From Collinsella sp. (GTDB taxonomy: Bacteria > Actinomycetota > Coriobacteriia > Coriobacteriales > Coriobacteriaceae): a DNA stretch of 36,391 nt. The DNA is taken from contig JAUMNV010000004.1 of NCBI GenBank assembly GCA_031295725.1, positions 1 to 36,391 on the forward strand, read 5' to 3'. Below the pieces are notes generated by a model, which saw nothing but the letters and a program-made list of their open reading frames with translations, had not been told where the DNA came from and ran no database searches. This document shows, piece by piece, positions 24,592 through 32,089 of this stretch; within the stretch, counting starts at the first letter, position 1, and each line of letters opens with the position of its first letter. The position numbers were made by a program, and so were the translations under genes.

Positions 24592-25935
24592 ATGTCCAAG
24601 AAAAACTATGCCGTGACCATTGCCGGCGGTGGCTCTACCTTCACTCCGGGCATCGCTCTGATGCTGCTTGAGGAGCGCGACCGCTTCCCGGTCAACAAGG
24701 TGACCTTCTACGACAACAACGCCGAGCGCCAGGAGATCGTGGCAAAGGCCTGCGAGATCTACTTCCACGAGAACGCCCCCGAGGTTGAGTTCAACTACAC
24801 CACCGACCCCGAGACCGCTTTTACCGGTACTGACTTCGTCCTCGCTCACATCCGCGTCGGCCTGTACGCCATGCGTGAGCTCGACGAGAAGATTCCTCTC
24901 AAGTACGGCTGCGTTGGCCAAGAGACCTGCGGTGCCGGCGGTATCGCCTACGGCATGCGCTCCATCGGTGGTGTCATCGAGATCCTCGACTACATGGAGA
25001 AGTACAGCCCCAACGCCTGGATGCTCAACTACTCCAACCCCGCGGCCATCGTCGCCGAGGCCTGCCGCGTGCTGCGCCCCAACAGCCGCATCATCAACAT
25101 CTGCGACATGCCGATCGACCTCATGGATAAGATGAGCCGTATGTGCGGCATCAAGGATCGTCGCGAGCTGCAGTACAGCTACTACGGCCTCAACCACTTT
25201 GGTTGGTGGAGCAAGATCTACGACAAGGAGGGTAACGACCTCATGCCGCAGATTAAGGAGCACATGGCAAAGAACGGCTACTTGGACGGCATTGAGCACG
25301 AGGCCGGTAAGGAGCAGCACGTCGAGGAGAGCTGGATTCACACCTTCGGCAAGGCCAAGGATGTCTATGCTGTCGACCCCGAGACGATTCCCAACACCTA
25401 CCTCAAGTACTACCTGTACCCGGACTATGTTGTCGAGACGTCTGACCCCAACTACACTCGCGCCAATGAGGTTATGGACGGCCGCGAGAAGAAGGTCTTT
25501 GGCGCTTGCCGCGACATCATCGCCAAGGGTACTGCCAAGGACGGCGGCTTTGAGCCCGACGTACACGCCAACTACATCGTCGACCTTGCCTGCGCACTGG
25601 CCGAGAATACGCTCGAGCGCTTCCTGCTGATCGTCCCCAACGATGGCGCTGTGCCCAACTTCGACCCGACGGCCATGGTCGAGGTGCCTTGCATCGTCGG
25701 TTCCAACGGCTTTGAGAAGATCTGCCAGGGCCCGATTCCGCAGTTCCAGAAGGGCCTGATGGAGCAGCAGGTTTCCGTCGAGAAGCTCGTTGTCCAGGCT
25801 TGGGTCGAGGGCAGCTACCAGAAGCTCTGGCAGGCACTCACGCTCTCCAAGACCATTCCTTCGGCGAGCGTTGCTAAGCAGATCCTGGACGAGCTCATCG
25901 AGGCCAACAAGGATTTCTGGCCCGAGCTTAAGTAA
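24592..25935 (+). CDS. 6-phospho-alpha-glucosidase, GH4 family
   Basis: Hydrolyses alpha-glucoside 6'-phosphates to glucose 6-phosphate and the aglycone, using NAD+ and a divalent metal in a redox-assisted mechanism. The 447-residue product begins AVTIAGGGSTFTPG, the NAD-binding loop, and has the metal and catalytic residues of the GlvA/AglB/MalH group: Cys171-Asp172 (NICDMP) and His202 (GLNHFGW). The CDMP motif separates 6-phospho-alpha-glucosidases from the CNVP-type beta enzymes. GAGGAGG precedes the ATG. It follows the PTS EIICB by 155 bases with a hairpin between, and the pair forms a complete uptake-and-cleavage route for maltose-like sugars or alpha-glucosyl polyols. Confidence 0.93.
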   Translation: MSKKNYAVTIAGGGSTFTPGIALMLLEERDRFPVNKVTFYDNNAERQEIVAKACEIYFHENAPEVEFNYTTDPETAFTGTDFVLAHIRVGLYAMRELDEKIPLKYGCVGQETCGAGGIAYGMRSIGGVIEILDYMEKYSPNAWMLNYSNPAAIVAEACRVLRPNSRIINICDMPIDLMDKMSRMCGIKDRRELQYSYYGLNHFGWWSKIYDKEGNDLMPQIKEHMAKNGYLDGIEHEAGKEQHVEESWIHTFGKAKDVYAVDPETIPNTYLKYYLYPDYVVETSDPNYTRANEVMDGREKKVFGACRDIIAKGTAKDGGFEPDVHANYIVDLACALAENTLERFLLIVPNDGAVPNFDPTAMVEVPCIVGSNGFEKICQGPIPQFQKGLMEQQVSVEKLVVQAWVEGSYQKLWQALTLSKTIPSASVAKQILDELIEANKDFWPELK

Positions 25936-25975
25936 GGACTACTGTCTCGAACTCTCACGCATCTCTGCTTCATTT

Positions 25976-26019
25976 GCGCCGCCGCGGTGTCCGGATTCGC
26001 CCGGATGCTGCGGCGGCGC
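25976..26019 (+). terminator. Two-tier GC-rich hairpin between GH4 and ychF
   Basis: GCGCCGCCGC (25976-25985) pairs with GCGGCGGCGC (26010-26019), with an inner TCCGG/CCGGA stem on the same axis. It is followed by TATACTTATAC rather than a T-run. It may end the GH4 transcript; the adjoining TATACT (26020-26025) is a candidate -10 box for ychF. Confidence 0.45.
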
Positions 26020-26062
26020 TATACTTATACGGTTTGAAGTACCTGTACCAAAAGGAGCTGTC

Positions 26063-27139
26063 GTGTCCCTTTCCATCGGTATCGTGGGCCTGCCCAACGT
26101 GGGCAAGTCGACGCTGTTCACCGCGCTTACCAAAAAGACCGGCCTTGCCGCCAACTACCCGTTCGCCACGATCGACCCCAACGTGGGTATCGTCGATGTG
26201 CCCGATAGCCGCTTGCAAAAGCTCGCTGACATCGTTAACCCGGGTCGCATTGTGCCGGCGACGGTCGAGTTCGTTGACATCGCAGGTCTGGTGAAGGGCG
26301 CTAACGAGGGCGAGGGTCTGGGCAACCAGTTCCTGGCAAACATCCGCGAGACCGATGCCATCTGCGAGGTCGTGCGCTACTTTAAGGATCCCAACGTCAT
26401 GCGTGAGGTGGGCCGCACGGGCGAGTTCGTCGATCCCGCCGGCGATGCCGACACCATCATGACCGAGCTCATCCTGGCCGACATGGGCACGCTCGAGAAG
26501 CAGCTGCCTAAGCTCGAGAAGGAGGCCAAGCGCGACAAGGAGCTCATGCCCAAGTTCGAGGTGGCCAAGCGCCTACTTGCCTGGCTCAACGAGGGCAAGC
26601 GCGCCGCATCCATGGAGATGACCGACGAGGAGCGTGCCGCCGCCAAGGGGCTGTTCCTGCTCACCATGAAGCCCATCCTGTATGTGGCCAACGTGGACGA
26701 GGATATGCTCAACGACGACCTGGCGCCCATCGATGGCGTCAAGCCGTTGCCCATCTGCGCCAAGATTGAGGCCGAGCTTTCCGAGCTCGATCCCGAGGAC
26801 GCCGCCGACTACCTGGAGAGCCTGGGCCTGGAGCAGCCCGGTCTGGACGTGCTCGCGCAGGCGGCCTATAAGCTGCTCGGTCTGCAGTCGTTCTTTACGG
26901 CCGGCGAGATGGAGGTCAAGGCCTGGACGGTTCGTCAGGGCGCGACCGCCCCGCAGGCCGCCGGCGTCATCCACACCGATTTTGAGCGCGGCTTTATTAA
27001 GGCTGAGGTCATTGGCTATGACGACTACATCGAGCTCGGCGGTGAGCAGGGCGCCAAGGCCGCCGGCAAGCTGCGTATTGAGGGCAAGGACTATGTTATG
27101 GCCGATGGCGATGTCGTGCACTTCCGCTTTAACGTGTAA
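26063..27139 (+). CDS. ychF: Obg-like ATPase YchF
   Basis: A ribosome-associated P-loop ATPase of the Obg subfamily. The start is GTG at 26063 (read as MSLSIGIVGLPNVGKSTLF), with AAAAGGAG seven bases upstream; the longer frame from 25790 is only readthrough over the GH4 gene. The product is 358 residues against about 363 in E. coli. Seen are the P-loop GLPNVGKS (9-16), VEFVDIAGLVKGANEGEGLGN with the G3 region, the nucleotide-specificity segment VANVDED in place of NKxD, and the C-terminal TGS-like domain ending KDYVMADGDVVHFRFNV. A small membrane protein follows 11 bases later. Confidence 0.95.
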   Translation: MSLSIGIVGLPNVGKSTLFTALTKKTGLAANYPFATIDPNVGIVDVPDSRLQKLADIVNPGRIVPATVEFVDIAGLVKGANEGEGLGNQFLANIRETDAICEVVRYFKDPNVMREVGRTGEFVDPAGDADTIMTELILADMGTLEKQLPKLEKEAKRDKELMPKFEVAKRLLAWLNEGKRAASMEMTDEERAAAKGLFLLTMKPILYVANVDEDMLNDDLAPIDGVKPLPICAKIEAELSELDPEDAADYLESLGLEQPGLDVLAQAAYKLLGLQSFFTAGEMEVKAWTVRQGATAPQAAGVIHTDFERGFIKAEVIGYDDYIELGGEQGAKAAGKLRIEGKDYVMADGDVVHFRFNV

Positions 27140-27150
27140 GGACGACGCAT

Positions 27151-27534
27151 ATGTTTAAATATGGCAAAAAAGCTGGCTACATGGGTATCGCGCTGCTCGT
27201 GCTTGCGGTGATTCCGCTGGTGGTCGCAGCGTGTGTTATCCCCAACATTGGTCCCGAGGTGGCAACGAAGTTTAACGCCGCCGGCGAGGTGACGCGCTGG
27301 GGCAAGAGCTATGAGCTGCTGGCGCTTCCGGTGCTCAACCTGCTGCTGAGCGTGGCGACGTACTTTACGGCGGGACGCCAGGCTAAAAACAATGATGACT
27401 CCGTCGCCATGGCGCGCATCGTGTGCGAGCGCTACCTGCGCAACGGCTGCATCACGGGCGTGTTCCTCAACGTAATCAACGTCTACTTTATGTATTCGGC
27501 GATTACTGGAACGGGCTTTGGCTTTGGTTTCTAG
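27151..27534 (+). CDS. Small membrane protein with DUF1648 (SdpI N-terminal-like) domain
   Basis: A 127-residue protein with three predicted membrane helices (about 10-32, 53-72, 98-118). Between the first two lies IGPEVATKFNAAGEVTRWGKSYELL, matching the DUF1648 pattern of a short extracellular loop with a 'P..ip.HFn..G....wg.K' theme found in SdpI-type immunity proteins. It lacks the C-terminal SdpI helices, so an immunity role is only a possibility. TAAGGA lies upstream of the ATG, and it starts 11 bases after ychF, so it is likely co-transcribed. The Gly/Phe-rich ending TGTGFGFGF is unusual. Confidence 0.8.
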   Translation: MFKYGKKAGYMGIALLVLAVIPLVVAACVIPNIGPEVATKFNAAGEVTRWGKSYELLALPVLNLLLSVATYFTAGRQAKNNDDSVAMARIVCERYLRNGCITGVFLNVINVYFMYSAITGTGFGFGF

Positions 27535-27543
27535 CTTGTCCTT

Positions 27544-27932
27544 TTAGGCAACGAGCCTGCACGCATATTCAATGGCTGCTGCGAGGCCGCCGCTCGATCG
27601 TGGTTTAAAGACCATATCGGCGGCGGCCTCGTTTTCGTATCCGGCGCCGCGAAGGGCAAGTGCGATACCGGCTTCCAGGAGAAGGGGCAGACCGCGTTGG
27701 CTGGTTGCGATCACGGCAGCCTGATTGAGCGAGCAGCTGTGCGCGTGGCATTGGATGGCAAGTTCACCTTGCGCCGGGCAAGGGACCAGAACGGCGGCGA
27801 CGCGACTTGATAGCAATGCAAATGCGTGCGCTCATCGGGTGAAAGGCATTCAGCTTCAACGACGACGAGCTTGGGCGGCACGCTGTTTGTGCGAAGCGTG
27901 GCTCGGTACATGCGGACCGAAGAACCCGACAT
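27544..27932 (-). pseudogene. Small gene of unknown function, apparently frameshifted
   Basis: From ATG at 27932, with CAGGAG six bases upstream, one frame reads MSGSSVRMYRATLRTNSVPP...ECLSPDE and then degenerates, stopping at 27711. Switching frame near 27820-27835 gives a smooth continuation RAHAFALLSSRVAAVLVPC...QAAVIATSQRGLPLLLEAGIALALRGAGYEN and a stop at 27544, about 130 residues in all. A single-base indel is the simplest explanation. I do not recognise the family. It diverges from the XRE-type gene across a 24-bp perfect palindrome. Confidence 0.55.
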
Positions 27933-27955
27933 AGAAAACTCCTGTGTATTCGGCA

Positions 27956-27979
27956 AAACGTAAACTATAGTTTACGTTT
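27956..27979. promoter_or_regulatory. 24-bp perfect palindrome in a divergent control region
   Basis: AAACGTAAACTA is followed at once by its exact reverse complement. It lies 24 bases upstream of the minus-strand gene start (27932) and 30 bases before the XRE-type start (28009). This is a strong operator candidate for the XRE regulator. Confidence 0.75.
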
Positions 27980-28008
27980 ATGTTCGGCTCCATTTCAAAC
28001 TCGGCTGC

Positions 28009-28226
28009 ATGGACGAACGTGCAAACAGATTCTTGGCAGGCGGGTCGAAGAGACACGCAGAGACCTTGGTATCTCCAAGGTTGATTTTTGTGTGGCAACA
28101 GGAATCAGCCGACCCTACCTCGACCGAATCGAAGATGGGACGGCAAATTTCACGCTCAGGGTTCTATTTAAGATCGCGCCCGCACTCGGCATGACGGTGT
28201 CAGAGCTTCTCGAGGGCATTGAATAG
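28009..28226 (+). pseudogene. XRE-family HTH regulator, frameshifted near its start
   Basis: The frame ending at the TAG of 28226 reads GRRVEETRRDLGISKVDF, then CVATGISRPYLDRIEDGTAN and FTLRVLFKIAPALGMTVSEL: a clear helix-turn-helix domain of the XRE type. That frame has no ATG, GTG or TTG near the expected start. The neighbouring frame offers ATG at 28009 reading MDERANRFLA. Joining them gives MDERANRFL-GRRVEETRRD, which is exactly what such proteins look like. It needs one extra base in the TTGGC at about 28034; a lost G in a GGG run would explain it. So either a real pseudogene or a sequencing error, about 72 residues when restored. Confidence 0.7.
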
Positions 28227-28247
28227 AAGATGCCTATTGACCGGTGG

Positions 28248-29261
28248 TTACACCATCGGGATACGGTCGTGGTTGACTTGGCTGTAGAACAGGCGCTGAA
28301 TTTCTGACGCATCACGTGACTGGCCGAGTGCCCACATGGTTTTGGCCACGAGCGTCTCGGTGGTCATGTCGTCGCCGCGCAGAATGCCCGGATGATCGGC
28401 GTAAGCACGGCCGACCTCATAAACGCCCAGATCGAGGCCCTCTTCGGGGACCTGCGTGGTCATAACGACGGTGCGACCCGAATCGACCCAGCGGAAAATT
28501 GCCTCTTGGAACGAATCGCCGGACTCGCCAAACTCGGGAATACCGCCAATGCCAAAGGTCTCAAGGATTACAGCATCGTAGCTATCGGCAAGGGCGTCGA
28601 GGATGCCCGGGTTTACGCCGGGCGTAAGCTTGAGTACAAATACGCGCGGGTCGATGCTGTCGTAGAAACGCACCGGGTTTTCGCCCTGATGAGTGCCGTG
28701 GAGCCCGTTGCGCACGATGCGGTCGTTGCGGATGTAGGCAATGGGCGGATAGTTGACGCTAATGAACGCGTTAAAGCTCATAGTGCGCTGTTTGCGGGCA
28801 CGCGTGCCGGCAATGGCTACGCCGCCAAACACGATCGAAACATCGTGCGAATGCTCGTCGAGTGCATAGAGCAGACTCTGGTACAGGTTGAGCTTGGCAT
28901 CGGTAAAGGGGTTGCCCATGGGCTTTTGCGAGCCGGTGAGCACGATGGGCTTGGGGCTGTCCTGAATCAGATAGGAAAGCGCCGCCGCGGTGTAGCTCAT
29001 GGTGTCGGTGCCGTGCAGGACCACAAAGCCGTCGTGATCGGCATAGCCTTCGACGATGACATCGCGGATGCGCATCCAGTCGCTCGGGCGCATATTGGTG
29101 CTGTCGATGTTCATGGGCTGCACGACGTCGAGCTCGCAGAGGCCCGAGATCTCGGGGACGCTCTGGGCGAGTTCCTCACCGGTCAGGGCGGGGGAGAGGC
29201 CGTTGCCGTCCTCGGTCGATGCGATGGTGCCGCCCGTGGCGATGAGAAGGATGCGCTTCAT
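28248..29261 (-). CDS. L-asparaginase
   Basis: Hydrolyses asparagine to aspartate and ammonia. The 337-residue product begins MKRILLIATGGTIAST with the nucleophile Thr12, and has the second signature GFVVLHGTDTMSYTAAAL with Thr85-Asp86. No signal peptide is seen, so it is the cytosolic type I form. The start at 29261 follows AGGA with eight bases' spacing; the frame from 29333 is not supported. It is divergent from guaA across 269 bases and ends 22 bases from the convergent XRE-type gene. Confidence 0.93.
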   Translation of the reverse strand: MKRILLIATGGTIASTEDGNGLSPALTGEELAQSVPEISGLCELDVVQPMNIDSTNMRPSDWMRIRDVIVEGYADHDGFVVLHGTDTMSYTAAALSYLIQDSPKPIVLTGSQKPMGNPFTDAKLNLYQSLLYALDEHSHDVSIVFGGVAIAGTRARKQRTMSFNAFISVNYPPIAYIRNDRIVRNGLHGTHQGENPVRFYDSIDPRVFVLKLTPGVNPGILDALADSYDAVILETFGIGGIPEFGESGDSFQEAIFRWVDSGRTVVMTTQVPEEGLDLGVYEVGRAYADHPGILRGDDMTTETLVAKTMWALGQSRDASEIQRLFYSQVNHDRIPMV

Positions 29262-29530
29262 GCTGGTATTCCTATCGTATTTGCCGCCACAGAGGCGGAG
29301 CCGTTCGGCAGTATTGTGGCACAGGGCGTCCAATGTTCAAACGTATTACATCATCTGCAACGTCTGGTAACACTTCAATTGCCGTCAAATAGGGGCCCAG
29401 GTCGTGCGTTTGCCGTGCGCTGATGGCTGCGAGGGGACGAGAAACCCCATATAACGTGTACACTATGGAAGTTATTTTCGTTCATTCATGCGGGTGGGCA
29501 CCGGCTCCCCGCCAACAAGAGGGGGAAACC

Positions 29531-31129
29531 ATGGATCAAAAGGCTTCCGCAAAGGTCCTCGTACTCGACTTTGGTGCGCAGTACGGTCAGCTCATTGCCC
29601 GTCGCGTCCGCGACCTCAACGTGTATTCCGAGATTGTCCCCTGTGACATCTCGGCCGACGAGATTCGCGAGATGAACGCCTCTGCGCTCATCCTTTCTGG
29701 CGGCCCGGCTTCCGTGTATGCCGAGGACGCTCCGTCTATCGATCCTGCCATCTTTGATCTGGGTCTTCCCGTCTTGGGCTTCTGCTACGGCCATCAGATC
29801 ACGGCTGTGACGCTCGGCGGCAAGGTCGGCCACTCCGAGGTGGGCGAGTACGGCCGCGCCACCATCACGCGCACGGCCGGCGCCAAGCTCTTTAACTCCA
29901 CGCCCATGGAGCAGACCGTGTGGATGAGCCATCGCGACGCCGTTTCCGAGGTGCCCGAGGGCTTTACCGTTACCGCCAGCACCGACGTGTGCCCGGTTGC
30001 TGCCATGGAGTGCCCCGAGCGCAAGATCTTCACCACGCAGTTCCACCCCGAGGTCAAGCACTCCGAGTATGGTCAGCAGCTGCTGAGCAACTTCCTGTTT
30101 GAGATCTGCGGCCTGGAGCCCAACTGGAGTATGGACAACCTGGTCGAGACCATGACGGCCGAGTTCCGCGAGAAGGTCGGCGACGACCGCGTGATTCTGG
30201 CCCTGTCCGGTGGCGTCGACTCCTCCGTCGTGGCTGCGCTGGGCGCTCGCGCCGTGGGCAAGCAGATGACCTGCGTGTTCATCAACCACGGTCTGCTGCG
30301 CAAGGGCGAGCCCGAGCAGGTGGAGGAGGTCTTCACCAAGCAGTTCGATGTCGACTTTATCCACGTCCACGCCGAGGACCGCTATGCCGAGCTTCTGGCC
30401 GGCGTGACCGAGCCCGAGGAGAAGCGCCGCATCATCGGTACGCAGTTCTGGAAAGAGTTCTTCGCCGTGGCGCAGCAGCTTGAGACCGATGGCAAGCCGG
30501 TCAAGTACCTGGCTCAGGGCACCATCTACCCCGACATCATCGAGTCCGGCGCTCGCAAGACGGGCGGTAAGACGGCCACCATCAAGAGCCACCACAACCT
30601 GATCCCGTTCCCCGAGGGCGTGCACTTTGACCTTATCGAGCCGCTCGACCACTTCTTTAAGGACGAGGTCCGCGCGCTTGGTCTGGCGCTGGGCCTGCCG
30701 GGTCACATCGTGTTCCGTCAGCCTTTCCCGGGCCCGGGTCTGGCCATCCGCATCATCGGTGCGGTCGACAAGGAGAAGCTCGAGATCCTCAAGAACGCCG
30801 ACGCCATCGTGCGCGAGGAGCTCGATGCTTACAACCAGCGTCTGTTTGAGCAGACCGGCGAGCGCAACTCTGAGCACAGCTGCTGGCAGTACTTTGCGGT
30901 TCTGCCTGACATCAAGTCCGTGGGCGTTATGGGCGACGAGCGCACTTATCAGCGCCCGATCATCCTGCGCGCCGTCGAGTCCAGTGATGCCATGACCGCC
31001 GACTGGGCCAAGCTGCCCTACGACGTGCTGGCCCGCATTTCCGGCCGCATTGTTGCCGAGGTCCCCGGCGCCAACCGCGTGTGCTACGACATCACGTCCA
31101 AGCCGCCCGCGACCATCGAGTGGGAATAG
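29531..31129 (+). CDS. guaA: GMP synthase (glutamine-hydrolysing)
   Basis: Converts XMP to GMP with glutamine and ATP, the last step of guanine nucleotide synthesis. The 532-residue product has the glutaminase domain with Cys85 (LGFCYGHQI) and His172/Glu174 (FHPEV), the ATP-pyrophosphatase P-loop LSGGVDSS (225-232), and the C-terminal dimerisation domain ending PPATIEWE, the usual GuaA ending. The start at 29531 (MDQKASAKVLVLDFGAQYGQ) follows AGAGGGGGAAACC; the longer frame from 29423 adds an unrelated leader. No purine riboswitch is recognised in the 269-base upstream region. A terminator follows at 31150. Confidence 0.97.
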   Translation: MDQKASAKVLVLDFGAQYGQLIARRVRDLNVYSEIVPCDISADEIREMNASALILSGGPASVYAEDAPSIDPAIFDLGLPVLGFCYGHQITAVTLGGKVGHSEVGEYGRATITRTAGAKLFNSTPMEQTVWMSHRDAVSEVPEGFTVTASTDVCPVAAMECPERKIFTTQFHPEVKHSEYGQQLLSNFLFEICGLEPNWSMDNLVETMTAEFREKVGDDRVILALSGGVDSSVVAALGARAVGKQMTCVFINHGLLRKGEPEQVEEVFTKQFDVDFIHVHAEDRYAELLAGVTEPEEKRRIIGTQFWKEFFAVAQQLETDGKPVKYLAQGTIYPDIIESGARKTGGKTATIKSHHNLIPFPEGVHFDLIEPLDHFFKDEVRALGLALGLPGHIVFRQPFPGPGLAIRIIGAVDKEKLEILKNADAIVREELDAYNQRLFEQTGERNSEHSCWQYFAVLPDIKSVGVMGDERTYQRPIILRAVESSDAMTADWAKLPYDVLARISGRIVAEVPGANRVCYDITSKPPATIEWE

Positions 31130-31149
31130 GCTGATATCTAGCGTTTCCG

Positions 31150-31184
31150 AGCCCCTGACCTGCACAAACAGGTCGGGGGCTTTT
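31150..31184 (+). terminator. Rho-independent terminator of guaA
   Basis: AGCCCCTGACCTG (31150-31162) pairs with CAGGTCGGGGGCT (31169-31181) with one G-T, followed by TTTT. Confidence 0.9.
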
Positions 31185-31225
31185 CGTTTGGCAACCGCTG
31201 GACAACCTTTATGGTTTCGTGCCCC

Positions 31226-31252
31226 GTGAACAGGGGACGTAGCGCTGTTCAC
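31226..31252. repeat. REP-type hairpin with GGGGAC loop
   Basis: GTGAACAG (31226-31233) and CTGTTCAC (31245-31252) form a perfect stem around GGGACGTAGCG. The AACAGGGGAC core resembles the hairpins at 11179-11211 and 18519-18547. It lies at the left edge of the decayed region. Confidence 0.55.
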
Positions 31253-31608
31253 GTCTGGGCCCATGTCGGCACCGATCATTGCCCGCGCTGCTTCTGCTTG
31301 CGCTTCAGCTTCCGCTGCTCGAAGCACGTCGTCGGGAGTTCCGCGTCGGCGCCCCGCCTTCCCGCCGAAGGAGGGGGTGGCGGCTCCCTGCAGAGCCGCG
31401 GAACCTCCTATATCCGCTTGTTGCGGGCTTGCTTGAGCCAGTTCCTCTTGAAAGAGCCTATACCTCCGAAGAACTTGTTGTACGTCTCACCGTTCTCCTT
31501 GGCCTCGTACTTGACCAAGGCAAGTTCGATAGTGCAGAGGTAATCCGCCACCTGCTCAAGGCGGTAGTCGGTCATCGAGGTCTTGCGGCGTCGGACGACC
31601 CCTTTTGA
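31253..31608. other. Decayed region between guaA and the mtnN fragment
   Basis: No intact gene. It includes a small hairpin (GCGGCTC 31380-31386 with GAGCCGC 31393-31399) and one orphan minus-strand ORF. The abrupt start of mtnN homology at about 31620 marks a deletion or insertion boundary. Confidence 0.5.
31408..31575 (-). CDS. Orphan small ORF of unknown function
   Basis: A 55-residue frame from ATG at 31575: MTDYRLEQVADYLCTIELAL, then KYEAKENGETYNKFFGGIGS and FKRNWLKQARNKRI. The composition (amphipathic helix, then basic Phe/Lys/Asn-rich tail) looks like real protein rather than a shadow frame, and there is no competing gene opposite. No good ribosome site is seen at 31575, and the frame extends a further 16 codons to 31623. 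It may be the end of a larger lost gene or a remnant of a mobile element. No family is recognised. Confidence 0.4.
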   Translation of the reverse strand: MTDYRLEQVADYLCTIELALVKYEAKENGETYNKFFGGIGSFKRNWLKQARNKRI

Positions 31609-31863
31609 GAGGACCTTGCCCACCGAGTCGTCTCGCCCGCGGAACAGAAGGAGCGCATCCTCGCGACCTTCGGCGACCTGTGCTGCGAGATGGAGGGCTG
31701 CACCATCGCGCAGGCCGCCTATCTCAACGGCGTGCCCCTCGTCGTCGTGCGCGCCATCAGCGACAAGCCCTGCGCCGAGGGCCAGGTCGTCGACTACAAC
31801 ACCTTCGAGAAGAAGGCCGCCTGCGACTGCGCCCGCATCGCCGCGCGCATGGTTAAGCTTTAG
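31609..31863 (+). pseudogene. mtnN: 3' fragment of 5'-methylthioadenosine/SAH nucleosidase
   Basis: The frame from 31609 to the TAG at 31863 gives RVVSPAEQKERILATFGDLC, CEMEGCTIAQAAYLNGVPLV and VVRAISDKPCAEG..., the C-terminal third of MTA/SAH nucleosidase, including the substrate-binding MEG motif and the catalytic Asp of RAISD. A TGA lies just upstream (31606), there is no start codon, and the N-terminal two thirds are absent. It is a truncated relic, cut at about 31620 where unrelated sequence begins. An intact copy would recycle the SAH made by methyltransferases. A hairpin terminator directly follows the stop. Confidence 0.85.
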
Positions 31864-31917
31864 GCCCTGCGCGCCGGGGCCCTTCTTTATGTTGGGACCC
31901 CGACGCGCAGGGCCCTT
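31863..31917 (+). terminator. Hairpin after the mtnN fragment
   Basis: GGCCCTGCGCG (31863-31873) pairs with CGCGCAGGGCC (31904-31914), with inner CCGGGG/CCCCG pairing. Only a short CTTT follows. Probably the original mtnN terminator. Confidence 0.55.
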
Positions 31918-32089
31918 TCCAAAGCGAAGTGTCGAGCCGAAGTGTTGAGCGTCGGCCCTGAATGTTCAATGGCCGTTGTTTTCTGCCCCTCAAGTGGTGG
32001 ACTTTTCCTCGGGGCTGTTGATTCCCCCACGCGCCCCCTTCCGTTCTCTGTTCTCCCCTTATACTCCTTGTACGAGGAGGTAAGAAGTC
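31918..32089 (+). promoter_or_regulatory. Promoter region of the LevR-like regulator
   Basis: No gene. Two near-identical GAAGTGTyGAGC copies lie in tandem at about 31925-31950. TTATACT (32057-32063) is a candidate -10 box, and GAGGAGG precedes the ATG at 32090. Confidence 0.4.

Noticed and set aside
29486..31327. A 613-codon minus frame opposite guaA, and similar long frames opposite glutamine synthetase (8267-10291) and the PTS genes (34759-36186)
   Set aside because: All lie fully antisense to well-recognised genes and show the same Gly/Asp/Val/Leu/His shadow composition.
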